DNA of 64,000 bases. It comes from Petrosia ficiformis (lineage: Eukaryota; Porifera; Demospongiae; Haplosclerida; Petrosiidae). Below are positions 1-10,686 of this stretch, one piece after another (position 1 is the first letter of the stretch; every line of letters starts with the position of its first letter). Where the stretch lies: assembly GCA_947044365.1 (NCBI GenBank), contig OX345636.1:4174001-4238000 (forward strand), read 5' to 3'. The position numbers and the translations under genes are program-made. The notes beneath the pieces are model-generated. The model did no database searches, had not been told where the DNA came from, and saw only the letters and a list, made by a program, of their open reading frames with translations.

Positions 1-137
1 ACATGTAAATATTATCTGCCAAATTCTATCTTTTTTTTATTGATCAAGAGAAAAAACAGTAATGAAAATTACTTTGTAAAATAATCAGTACAGATTGAAA
101 TCAAGTTTTAATAGTCATTAACAAGTTTTTGCAGTTG

Positions 138-3100
138 TTAGGGCACATATTCCAACAATTTCGTCATTGTTTCATTGCAGAAAAGATTATCTGGATCAAC
201 ACCAAGAGTTTTTCGAATTTTTTCAAACTTCATCAACCTCCATCCATAGACTTCATAAAGATGTGCATTAACGTCTGGCAGATACGACCAATCTTTATGC
301 CAATGTGGTACTCCTCCCAGCTTGAACCATTTATCTGCGATACCACTGTAGTAGTCTTTAAAGGTTTCAATTTTATAAAAAAGCCTTGCAGGGAGGACTT
401 GAATATAGAATGAATGTATTGTTTCTTGACCAACTATAGCAGGACACAATAAAGTATCACTGTGTTGTATAAATCGTGTGTCTATAAGCAAACTCAATGG
501 AAACAATGGCACGTGAAGAACAGCTATAATTATCGAAAATAAATATAATTATATAACATAGGCTATCATAATTATACTACACTTACATTCTTTTGATTTG
601 GTAACTGTCAAGACTACATTCATAGCTTGTATAACTCTTTCCGGTGAATAAGGAAAACAAAACTCCATGGCATATATAGGAAACAGTTGCATTGTGCTAC
701 ATAGCAGAGAGAGAAACATTTTAAGAATATTACTTGTCATTAGATAAAATACAGTGATAGTGTTATATTTGACTTATCAGGCAATGATTTACTCAACTTA
801 CTTATAAAAATGAATAGCGTTTGGAAGTTTATCAAAAGTAACTTTCCTCTCATCTCCACTTGACTCCAATTGTTTCACTATTTCAGTGCTAACAATTTTA
901 CCAAATTCAAGTGTGTCAACACTAATTGGAAAGTAAATGTATCATTGTTACTCAAGGCATCAAGTAATAAATATTATGTTTTTATCATATACACATTATT
1001 ATTAATAAAATTAATAAGTGTGTGGTACAACTGGCAAATCATTGCATTGAGTAAGATGTTTAACTCTGCAGATATTATGAAAGAAGATTGTAAAAACAAT
1101 TATGTTGTTAATCAGACACATGCATGTATAAGAATTTTCTCAAAAATGATTAATCATCACTATTTTTATGGTCTGAAAGTATGATACTTTTCTCTTCATA
1201 AATAAGTATGCTCGTTGTGTTATAATTATAATTTAGCTGAGATTAAAATTACACACATTAATCCATCATTATAAATTATAGAATTGTTAATTACCCTGTG
1301 TCATTAAGTGAAGCTATTGGATCATTTGCAGCTCTTATTTTTACTGGGGCATCATAATATGGAGCTTTTGTTGGACATTGAAGGTGCAGTCTTTCGAATG
1401 GAAAAAATAAAATTTCCAGAGACCAATTCTCTTCCCACAAGGCCTAAAAAAAGATATGATTGTGTTTACATTGATAATCACTTGTATGATTATATTTATC
1501 TACAGTCCTATTTTAAGGATTTAAATACAGTATGTAACCTATTTACTATTCATCACATCAATATCTTTAAACCATGCTCAGTAAGCTATGTGAGTCTCCA
1601 GCATATAGTATTAATAAGAATTAATATTTTTGAATGCCTCTTCAAATGAAGGTTAATATACGCCACACTACTTAACAGGGTTTCATTCAGTGGGACTTTC
1701 ACCCCCTTGATATAGTTTTGCCAAACAAAAGGAATTTCTTTGCCAATATGCACACTATGATAACACTGTATGTCGCCCACTCAAAGTCTTTCAAAATCAC
1801 GTTTTGCCCCTCCCCCCCCCCACCCCTGAAATGAAACTGTACATAATAAAGATTATAAATTATGGCATACCTGGATTTGCTCTGGGGTGGAAAAAACATC
1901 AGACACTTTTTTGTTATACATTCTATTAGTACATACTTCATTGGCACAACTTTTAAAGTGTATTCAACAGCAATACCAAACAACCCAAGATTAACCTTAG
2001 CAGCAGCTAAGATATCATGTGCAGAAATACAACCTTGACTTTCTGTCTCAGGACCGTATGTCACTATCTGTCCTTGCCCATTGACAATTTTCAATTCGGT
2101 AAGAAGATCAGAAACTGATTTCTGGTCTTTACCTGTTCCCTGTGTGTGGGTGTTCAAAATAATGTTTATAATTGATTCCCTTACTTATAAGTAGGAGACC
2201 TCATCTTTCTCATTCATATGATTATGGTATTATTATTTATAAATTATTGACTGAAATTTCATAATCTATTGCATCGTGGAGGTATATTTATATACCAACT
2301 CACATGAGATCCACCTGAGACAACACCTCCATACATCACTGAGTTTATGATAACATCAGATTCAAAACAAACATTATTCTCTAAAAAGAATTTCTGTAAA
2401 TCTCTTTCAATTACTCCAGGAGATATCGTTATTTCATTGCAGCTATGTAAAAATAATTTTGGATCAAGTTATGAGCTTTATTGGCATTATTATGAGAACA
2501 ATTTCAAAATCCAAACTATAGTACTTAGTTATGCTAATAATGATAAATAAAGAAAAATCCATTATCCCATGCAATGATGTACAGTAGTTATATAAATGAG
2601 GGCAAACAGTAGCAATTAATATATATATTAGCATAACTAAGTAATATAGTTTTGATTTTGAAATACTGTAGCTGCTGCTAAGGTTAATCTTGGGTTGTTT
2701 GGTATTGCTGTTGAATACACTTTAAAAGTTGTGCCAATTACTAATAGTAAGTATGTACTAATAGAATGTATAACAAAAAAAGTGTCTGATGTTTTTTCCA
2801 CCCCAGAGCAAATCCAGGTATGCCATAATTTATAATCTTTATTATGTACGGTTTCATTTCAGGGGTGGGGGGGGGGGAGGGGCAAAACGTGATTTTGAAA
2901 GACTTTGAGTGGGCGACATACAGTGTTATCATAGTGTGCATATTGGCAAAGAAATTCCTTTTGTTTGGCAAAACTATATCAAGGGGGTGAAAGTCCCACT
3001 GAATGAAACCCTGTTAAGTAGTGTGGCGTATATTAACCTTCATTTGAAGAGGCATTCAAAAATATTAATAATATATAGTATATGTGACTGTCTACGCGAA

Positions 3101-6100
3101 AACCGGGCAAAAGTGACAAATTAAATATTTACAGTACAAGCCAAAACTTGTATATACTTTACTTCAGCGCTTTGCATTTTTTGGGATAATATTATCTATG
3201 ATACCTTGACTAACAGTAGAAGAAGTTTCAGCCTTCAAATGTCAGTAGTTTATTCTAGACGAGCATCTAAATCACAGCATTAAATTTAGCGTTTAGAGTA
3301 TGAACGGATCCCATGCTCCGCCCATAGCAACCACGTAGCAACGTTTATTTATTGGCACTAAATGGCTTCCAGGCGTACAGTAGAAGACAGCTTTTTATGG
3401 CCCGTAGGGCCATCCCTATAATTGCTTTCCACGGGGTTTAATGTATATATATATATATGTTTGTGTCACTTGCGCGACTATGCGTTGTATACGTAGTTAA
3501 GAAAGTGCCTCATTCCCGGGGGGCTCGGTCAATTAATGGGCGTGGCGCGTAAAAGAACGCGCGTTCGAGGCTCTTGGAGCTACAGACAAGCCAGGAAGAT
3601 TCAGAAACTGCTAATAACTGTTGTATATACCAGAGAAACAGTATAAATATTATGCAAGAATCTTTAACAAGTAAGTATAATAAGTTGTTAAGTTTCAGAT
3701 ATGAGGAAGTCATCATTTAGAACCTTGTAGGAATACTTTAGTCAGTTCATCAAAGATCTGTGTACTTAGACTGCAATCAGGCTTACACTTACTTCTTCAG
3801 GCCCCAGCTTTCGAGTACACAGAAAGGTAGAGACACTAGTGCCATCAGCAATGCTTAATACATAGTCATCACAAAGCAAATATAGGGATGTTTTTTTCTC
3901 TATATACACTTGTTTAAAAGCTCACTAACTGGAAAGGACCAAGATGTATTGGAAACATGCTAATAGACTACTTTGGTGATGAAGGAACAGTGGAACGTGA
4001 GTTTAACTGTATTCGTTAAAATAAATAATGGAAATCATTGATATCATATTACAATAGAGTTTAGTGGAGATGAGTTAGAGACAGACAGTGAAGACTCTGA
4101 TTCAGATCTACCTGAAACAAGACCAAGCCCCCTGGAATGACTTAACTTCCTTAACTACGTATACAACACACACTCGCGTAAGTGACACAAACATAATATA
4201 TATATATATATATATATATACACATTAAACCCGTGGAAAGCAATCATCGGGATGACCCTATGGGCTATAAAAACTAACTACAAGCTAATTCATTAATATT
4301 TTCATGTAACTGCCAATCACCCACTGGTTCCCTGCAGTGGCTTTCAGTTCTTTTGATTTTCTACCTTCCATTAACGTCATAATTATACTAAATAATTGCA
4401 TGCATATATATATAATTATAATTTATATATATATTATATATATATAATATATATATAATATATATATATATTATATATATAGGACCTATTAACATACTAT
4501 ATATACATATGTATAATTTTATTTCTACCATACCTAGATTGAATTGACCAATGAGATTGCTTATAATGAAGTTTCTAAATGTGTTATCAAACCTCCCAGT
4601 CTTTACCGGGAGGTTTGATAACTGTTATCAAACCTCCCGGTCTTTACCGGGAGGTTTGATAACATGTTATTAAACCTCCCGGTAAAATGTTCCCGTCATT
4701 GATTGAAATGAAATTCAAGTTACATAGTTGTCAGTTCCTTTATAATAATTCATAAATAATAATTATAATAATTATGATATTAAATAACAGTCATGATAAC
4801 TATATAGTTATATTAGCTGTAATTAATAGTAATGTCTGTACAATTAGACAGGTTCAGAGTATAAGGATGTTGTTGGGTAAGTATAGCTGTTTTACTCTTC
4901 TTCTGCTTGGGACTTTTGAGTTCAGGCTCATTAGTTGCCCCATTTAAAACAGCAGACACTTCTTCTTGCTGATTTTCCGAAACTCTCTTATAGGTCCTAA
5001 TTCCTTCTAAACTACGATGACCAGTCCTACTCATGATTAACTGTTCGTCTATTCCAGACTGAAAGAGTCTTGTTGCTGTAGTGACCCGAAGGGAATGGTT
5101 CGTTTTAAAACCAGTGATGCCTGCTGCACTGCAAAGACGACTGACAGTTTTAGACAAAGTGTTGTGGCCGATAGGTGTTACACTAAACCATATATTGTCT
5201 TTCGGCTTTTTTAATGGCGTTAAATAAAATGCGTAACATTTTCGTTTTAAAGGATCGGGACAATGCTGAATATATTGTTTATAGAGTTGAACAAAACAAT
5301 GGGATGGATTATCTAAATTTGCATGATGTGTAACTACTTTTGGCTCCTGTTTCCTTTTAGCAATTCCTCCAGAGTTATTTTTACTAATATTTTCTGTATA
5401 AATTAAGTGAGGAGTGGATGCTGTTGGGGGTTCCACAAGTCTGATCTGAGAATACTGGAGGTCTCGATGCTCTTGACCACTCCGAAGAGCAAAGTACAGG
5501 CTACACATAAACACCATAGTGTCTAACAATATTTGAGGTGAGTCAGCACCAAGTAATCCATCACTCCACAGCTTATTCTCCTCTTCAATTGAAAAAGGCT
5601 CTGCTTGCTTCCTTTGGACACCCAGACCTTGTGCACGTAACCTTCTCATCTCACCATCAAGTGTCTTCCTAAAACTATCAAATTCACTATCCTTGAAAAA
5701 AATTAATGCCAGGGCAACGTTCTCTTACATGTCTCAGTAAACCACAAGAAATGGCATAAATTGTTCTTGGGGGTATTCCTTTCCATCTTTTCTTCTAATT
5801 TCTAATATAAATTTACAAAGCCAAGAATTAAGACTTTCAATAGTGCACAAATAAATTGGTGGTGGATAATTACCACACAAATCTTTTCTGTTTTTCCTCC
5901 ATTGTTCCCATAAATTTATACACCAGTTGGTTGTTTTACTAGTGTTTTGTGGAACAGCATTAGCCTGAGCCAAGAGAACATCTTGTTCTGTTTTAGGTTT
6001 TGCAAATCTGGAAGTCAGGTGGAGCTGTGTCGAAAAAGCTAGGTGTGGCTGCTGCAAATTATTGTGGGTGGAGTCACATAATTCTGCAAGTTGTTGCTCT

Positions 6101-6605
6101 GTTAATTGTGAACAGAGTTCGTCGAATTCTTTATCTGCTTGCAGAAGACAGTGTTCTATAGCACTTGCGAAATCCATTACTGTTACTATAAACCCAAAAG
6201 CCAGGTTAGTGAACTTATTTACACGCACAAGTTAGCATGGTAACGATACAAAACGCGCGCCAATGGTTATACATATAAAATATATATATATATATAATAT
6301 ATAATTATATATATTATATATATATATAATAATATATATATATATAGTATGTTAATAGGTCCTATATACATGATAAAGGACCTGAGTTTGTGTCCACGAA
6401 TGTGATATAGCCCGAGCCTGAGAGGGCTATATCACATCCGATGACACAAAACAAGGGTCACATTTTCAGTATATAGGACCTATCAGCATACTATATATAC
6501 AATATATTGTATGATGGTGACATCTCCTGCATAGTGTGCACATGGAAGGTCTATATACAATATATAGGACTCACCACATCAAAGGGATGATGTCACCATC
6601 ATACG

Positions 6606-6643
<38 letters not shown>

Positions 6644-7350
6644 AGATAATCAAAAATGTTATAGTGAAATTAAAATACTGCATACCTTTGTTTAATATTA
6701 TTTGTGTGCCATTACTGAGCAGCAGGTCCTTTGTATTAATCAACATACCACCATTGTCTGGAAAAACAGGAGGCCAGCTACCTTTAAATCCAGCTGCTCC
6801 CATCTGTGAATTAAAATTTTTAAAAATAATAAAATTACTGCTTTATTATTAATTTTATAATGCAAACTAAAAATTTGCATTCTCATCATTAGCTTCTAAA
6901 TAATAGCATTTGATGAATTGATAATTAATGATGCATGCAAAAACTGACTTTGATTTTCAAATGTTTGCAGGCATTCACAACAGCCACAACTTCTTCCCGA
7001 GTTGTTGGCTTAACAAGGAAAAGAAGACGTATGACAGTCCAGCTCCAGTTGTTAAAGAAGATCACAGAAACCTTAAGGTTTACAGCTTTTAGACTCTTCT
7101 CCAGTTTCTTTTTCTGGCACATCATTATAATTATCAATTCAATGAATTCTTTAATGAACTCGGCTACTCTTTTTGCTACTGTTTCATCTGCTATGTACTT
7201 TGATACGTCCACTTTTGAATGATCATTCTGAATTATGAGCTGCCATAGAAGGAGACTGTTTGCATCATGTTCCAATAATTGTTCTTTTGAATGAACAGTC
7301 TCCACTTCATTTTCAAAAGTGACTTGTAGCAAATTATCCACAGTGGCCAT
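138..7350 (-). CDS. FAD-linked sugar-1,4-lactone oxidase-like gene, eight exons
   Basis: The proposed exons, in transcript order, are 7350-6949, 6803-6686, 2442-2304, 2139-1871, 1443-1295, 921-802, 696-587 and 523-138 (stop TAA). All have AG/GT borders. The family couples oxidation of a sugar lactone to FAD, as in gulonolactone and arabinonolactone oxidases. Exons 1-4 give the FAD-binding PCMH domain: NWSWTVIRLL, then VKPTTREEVVAVV, GSWPPVFPDNGGMLIN, VMYGGVVSGGSH joined to GTGKDQKSV, and LGLFGIAVEYTLKV. Exons 5-8 give the ALO C-terminal domain with WSLEILFFPF, GGVPHWHKDWSYLPDV and a DPDNLF ending; the HWxK motif is the usual catalytic/FAD-contact site. Total length is about 560 residues, near the family upper range. 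Oddities: exon 4 lacks one A in an A-run at about 1907-1912 compared with its copy at 2775-2781, shifting the frame; exons 2 and 3 do not join in phase (257 nt together); and the usual flavin-linking His region reads GAAGFKGSW without His. The family call is strong; whether the gene is functional is uncertain. Confidence 0.8.
1611..2012. repeat. left arm of ~400-bp inverted repeat containing exon 4 of the oxidase gene
   Basis: This arm holds the 3' part of oxidase exon 4 plus downstream intron, including a C-rich run near 1808-1824. Nearly the same sequence occurs in reverse orientation at 2668-3070, where the C run appears as a G run. The spacer of about 650 bp contains exon 3. A second, shorter inverted pair (2503-2538 and 2624-2664, around TTAGTTATGCTAATA) lies in the spacer. 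Confidence 0.85.
2668..3070 (+). pseudogene. inverted partial copy of oxidase exon 4 inside the gene's own intron
   Basis: Read on the plus strand this encodes AAAKVNLGLFGIAVEYTLKV and then the exon end up to a donor-like CAG/GTATGC. It matches exon 4 of the minus-strand gene from 2012 downward. The copy keeps seven A residues where the gene has six, so it retains the frame expected for the family (KKVSDVFSTPEQIQ). It also has a small insertion near 2740-2748. It lacks the 5' half of the exon and is not expected to be spliced into the minus-strand transcript. Confidence 0.75.
3391..4271. mobile_element. element with ~120-130 bp terminal inverted repeats (non-autonomous)
   Basis: The arms 3391-3512 and about 4133-4271 are inverted copies. 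They share, in order, a block near GGAAAGCAATCAT, a (TA)n run, GTGTCACTTGCGCGA or its relative, and GTATACGTAGTTAAG. The interior is about 620 bp with no convincing ORF. It lies in the large intron of the oxidase gene. A related single arm with the adjacent GC-rich block (GCCACGCCCATTAATTGA) recurs at 17890-18130, and a shorter piece at about 23310-23340. No transposase is visible and target-site duplications were not established. Confidence 0.6.
4475..4507. repeat. left copy of 27-bp inverted repeat flanking the Crypton
   Basis: The sequence around AGGACCTATTAACATACT is the exact reverse complement of 6342-6367. Both are joined on their inner side to long (TA)n tracts (4395-4480 and 6268-6345). 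Together they bracket the tyrosine recombinase gene, so they may mark the boundary of a mobile unit. Alternatively both are arms of the hairpin MITE that is complete at 6338-6502. Confidence 0.6.
4583..4690. repeat. tandem 40-bp perfect palindromes
   Basis: Two successive palindromes, 4583-4622 and 4624-4663, each have 18-bp arms reading GTTATCAAACCTCCCGGT and its complement around a CTTT loop (the first has one mismatch). A third half-palindrome starts at 4666. The period is 41 bp. They sit about 120 bp downstream of the 3' end of the minus-strand recombinase gene. Confidence 0.85.
4813..6228 (-). CDS. Crypton-type tyrosine recombinase (DUF3504-like), two frame breaks
   Basis: Two adjoining reading frames make one protein: 6228-5734 (N-terminal helical, SAM-like/core-binding part with NWCINLWEQWRKNRK) and 5649-4813 (catalytic part, 278 residues). 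In the second part the tyrosine recombinase set is visible: Arg56 (ALRSGQEHRD), His185-x-x-Arg188 (NHSLRVTTA), His211 (RTGHRSLEG) and Tyr220 (IRTYKR), nine residues after the His as expected. This catalytic fold cuts and rejoins DNA through a 3'-phosphotyrosine. It is the enzyme of Crypton transposons and the source of the DUF3504 domain in animal ZMYM and QRICH1 proteins. The middle segment (about 5650-5755) is coding in a third frame. The two shifts fall at a C5 run near 5752-5756 and a T7 run near 5694-5701, so they may be sequencing errors. The C-terminal tail is polar with a Lys cluster. Confidence 0.8.
6338..6640. mobile_element. hairpin MITE, second copy at 52985-53250
   Basis: The core 6338-6502 has inverted ends (ATAGTATGTTAATAGGTCC and its near complement at 6475-6500). 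An inner hairpin is built from GTTTGTGTCC and TGTGATATAGCCC against their complements. The following 6500-6640 stretch (CACCACATCAAAGGGA, then a TA run) also recurs after the copy at 53150-53250, so the repeated unit is about 300 bp. It lies in the large intron of the oxidase gene next to the Crypton. Confidence 0.7.
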
Positions 7351-8590
7351 TCTGCGTGCAAACTAAATGAAACAGTTCATCTTTATAGTGCCTGGCGAAA
7401 GCGATAATTAGAGCATATATGGTATTATAACGAGCCATGGCGCGTGATAGAGGGCTATGACGTTTAATTAGACTGCATTGCCAAGCCAGATATAGTCTAT
7501 GACTATGAGCTCATAGACTCCAAACACTATTTCTTTTTGTCAACCACTTCAACAGAAAGCCTTCATTATATAAACTTGAGTTTATGGTTTGAAAGTTTAT
7601 TAAGATTGCTTTTATGTATTTACATAAATCAGAGTGTGGGAAAGTCTATATGTTTTTGTAACCATAGTATTGCAGTATAATACCATATCTGCTCTAATTA
7701 TCCATTTAACAGCACGAGCAATAAAACTGTGCCGGTGTGCCCCTGGAAGCTGTTATTTTGCAAAATGGTAGACAATTCGCTCTAAGTCAATTTTGAAAAT
7801 GAAACCGATACTGTTTATTCAAAAGTTTTAATTATTAATTAATATAATTCGCAGCATTATTCTAAAAGCAGCAACTTGTATAGAATATGCTCTGTTTCCC
7901 TTTTTAATTATTTATGTGGGAGTTGTATGTTCCAACTCTTCGGCTTTTTTCCTTTTATGCACTGCTGGAAGAGTGTGGTAACCACGGTAACATTTTATAA
8001 TATGTTAAGTGTTCCAGTTGTGTCATAATTACAGTTTGTGTGGTTATCAAAAGCCAATGTGTAGTTGTTGGTTGAAAATGTATAATGCATATTAGCATGC
8101 TACATTGTTTTGTCAGTTTACAGATATGTGCCCACAGTGGTATTGACCAACAGTCCAATAAAATGACTAATACTTACTGCTGCAATAACCAAGAATGGAT
8201 TCACTGTAATATTCAGGGACACAAATCAAGTTTTAAACTGAGCTTATTATAAGTTCACAATCTTAAATTTGTCAGTGTGTTCTAATATGAGTTCAATCAT
8301 TGTGATAATCAACACATTAAATGTATGTGAACTGAATCTCAGACAATCAGTTTCATTTGGGCAATTGCACTATGCACATGCAACCTTTATCTTCTTTGTT
8401 TCCATAGCGACTATCATGAATTTCTAATGGCCTCAGTTTCAACCTACTTTGACATAATATCTCAACTGTATTCATCTAATTTAGAATATTTTGAGCATGA
8501 TATATTATGCAGATTATAAAACCGTTTTGAAAGACCAAAAAATGTGTGGATAAATGGTTCATTAATTATTACAAAAATTATCTTGAAAAC
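7351..8590. other. intergenic, upstream of the oxidase gene
   Basis: No convincing coding sequence was found. This lies between the start codon of the minus-strand oxidase and the decayed plus-strand oxidase exons, so it probably carries the promoter of the minus-strand gene. No clear TATA box or CpG-rich core is evident. Confidence 0.4.
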
Positions 8591-8596
8591 ACACAG

Positions 8597-8790
8597 GGAA
8601 ATGCAAAATATCAAAAATCTGTTTCTGATTATATTAACGCGAATTGAAAGTTGTCAATGGGCATGCCATCTGTAGTGGCATACAGTTGTCAGAGACAAAG
8701 TAAAGGTGGTATTATTACATCAGATATCTGCCAAGGTTCATCTTGGCTTGTTTGGTATCACTGCTGAATACACTATCAAAGTATGTACTA
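8597..8790 (+). pseudogene. decayed oxidase exon (exon 4 homologue)
   Basis: After an acceptor-like ACACAG the plus strand reads GNAKYQKSVSDYI, matching GTGKDQKSVSDLL of exon 4 in the minus-strand gene. It then runs into an in-frame stop and frame breaks. A later segment around 8735-8780 again resembles the exon (LVWYHC / FGITAEYTIKV in shifted frame). It ends where the hairpin at 8791 begins. This is one of at least three plus-strand remnants of the family. Confidence 0.6.
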
Positions 8791-9025
8791 GTGCAGCATC
8801 ATGACAGATATACGTAAGGTGGATTAAAAACATGCAACTCCTACAACCAAACCAATTGGTAGTTTGGCGTTGCCGCTATACCTTGTAAAAAAATTGTTGT
8901 TTCAACCAATTGGTTAGTCTGACGTTGCCACCCCAAGGGGCGGCAACGCCAAACTACCAATTGGTTTGGTTGTAGGAGTTGCATGTTTTTAATCCACCTT
9001 ACGTATATCTGTCATGATGCTGCAC
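8791..9025. mobile_element. hairpin element with perfect 86-bp inverted arms
   Basis: Arms 8791-8876 and 8940-9025 are exact reverse complements, starting GTGCAGCATCATGACAGATA, with a 63-bp spacer. The length and perfection suggest a recent foldback element or MITE. The right part recurs, diverged, at about 10915-11025. Confidence 0.85.
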
Positions 9026-9541
9026 TTTTCACTATGAACAGGATAATCAATTTTATAACAGAAATGTAAGAACAATTATTATTAGAATACTAATTTCATA
9101 ATACATTTGTACTTTTCCATTAGAAACATAATAAACATGTTTCTAACGGAAAGCCCAAACAATCATTACGCTCCTAATGGATAATACATATGTACTTTCC
9201 ATTAGAAACATAATAAACATGTTTACAACATAAAGTAGAAACTATTATTATGTTCCTAATGGATAATACATATGTACTTTTCATTAGAAACATAATAAAC
9301 ACATTTATAACATAAAGTAGAAACTATTATTATGTTCCTAATGGATAATACATATATAATACTTTCCATTAGAAACATAATAGATATGTTTACCACGGGA
9401 AGTAAAACATTGTTTTTCCATTAAAAACAGGATAATATTGGCTTCCAAAATTTGTATAGATGCTTCATTATTAATACCATTATTATTTAAAAGCACTATC
9501 CAGGTTCAAATTATTTTTAACTTTTAACTGTACGCATACAG

Positions 9542-9656
9542 GTCAGTGAAGCAGTAGAGAAAAGGTACAAATACTCCCTACCCCTAAAAGTAAAATTGGG
9601 AGGCAGGTGGGGAACTAGTCCCTTCAAAAATGAACAAACAATCATATCTTTAACAT
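9542..9656 (+). other. possible exon conserved in duplicated block, copy 1
   Basis: After a TACAG acceptor-like end the frame reads SEAVEKRYKYSLPLKV and then LGGRWGTSPFK. The second copy at 11527-11640 reads SEAVGKGYKYPLPLKV and the same continuation, with mostly synonymous or conservative changes. I do not recognise the family. The match between copies could also reflect recent duplication alone. Confidence 0.3.
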
Positions 9657-10097
9657 CCATAGCATACTACATTGCAGCATGACACATCACATACATGTAC
9701 ATAATGAAAAGCTGAAATTTGCCTCTGGTTGATAGATATCCTTGAAATTAATTGTAAAATATAATGTCCTTTGCAAATGTTATGAATATCATTGTAGGGT
9801 AGAGTTAGGGTTCAATCAATGCTAACTAATTTTAATATTGGAAGGCATTGCTATACATTACTAACCCATTGACTTCCAATAGCGCATTTATGTGCTTCAA
9901 GATACAGTCCTGTACATTCCCTCATATCATGGAATGTATACACGCTATTGTACATCTGCATATCTACAGTTTGATATACAAAACATTGTTTTGTTAGATT
10001 AGATATAAATAATTTTCATATCAAGTTGGTCCAGGTAAGTTCTGAGAAAATCTATATTTGTAATATAGCACTATTAACGATTTTATTTTACTAATAG

Positions 10098-10686
10098 GAA
10101 GAACTAATCCCACAAGATGTGGAGATCAAGTGTTTCAGTATGTACATGTATTATACACTGTACCTACATGTACATGTAACTGTCAAAACAATAATTACTG
10201 TATAACACATTATACACATTATGTAAAGTGAAATGTAAACAGCTTGTATTTTCATCAGGTTTACACTATTGAGTGTTCAACCATGTTCAGTGCATGTACA
10301 TCCATACAATTTTGCTTAGAATATCCTTCATTACACAGATACAAGAAGTTTGTTGTCATAATTATATATCATTGTATACTTATAATACATACAGGGTAAA
10401 CTGGGTGGAGATTGATGGTACCATCTACAAGCTACCATCTGCACTGATTATCAAGAATCAAGATAATCCAGATTATTCTACTTTTGCTAAATTGTTAAAT
10501 CTATATGTGATTAATAATATTCCTTTTTTTATGTACAAATACTCATTTTCATTGTTTTGTTGTTGGACCTCAGTCTGTATCACACAAGATCAGATGTTAT
10601 CACATTTACCACACCATATTAGGTATTTACCAGGTCAACCTGGTACCCTATGTGTTGTGCCAAGATGTTATTTTGTATATAATTAA
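10098..10686 (+). pseudogene. C-terminal exons of an MRFEAKH-family protein
   Basis: A short exon-like piece at 10098-10138 (EELIPQDVEIKCF) is followed by an AG acceptor at 10394 and a reading frame to the stop at 10686: VNWVEIDGTIYKLPSALII, LLNLYVIN, then LCVVPRCYFVYN. It aligns with the last exon of the minus-strand gene at 60531-60858 (VTVRGVTYKKGSVMAIK, EEVYVIDSI, EFCVVPKFHL). No upstream RFEAKH exon was found nearby, so this is probably a remnant separated from its gene by the duplicated repeat blocks. Confidence 0.5.

Noticed and set aside
4583..4690. CRISPR-like array
   Set aside because: The repeats are palindromes in direct contact with no unique spacers, in an animal genome.
9112..9420. 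Possible centromeric or telomeric satellite
   Set aside because: Only about four 83-bp units, and the same minisatellite is copied with its flanks at 11110; it is a local tandem repeat.
10273..10394. N-terminal part of the ORF ending at 10686
   Set aside because: Homology to the MRFEAKH-family last exon begins only after the acceptor at 10394; the upstream codons are intron sequence.
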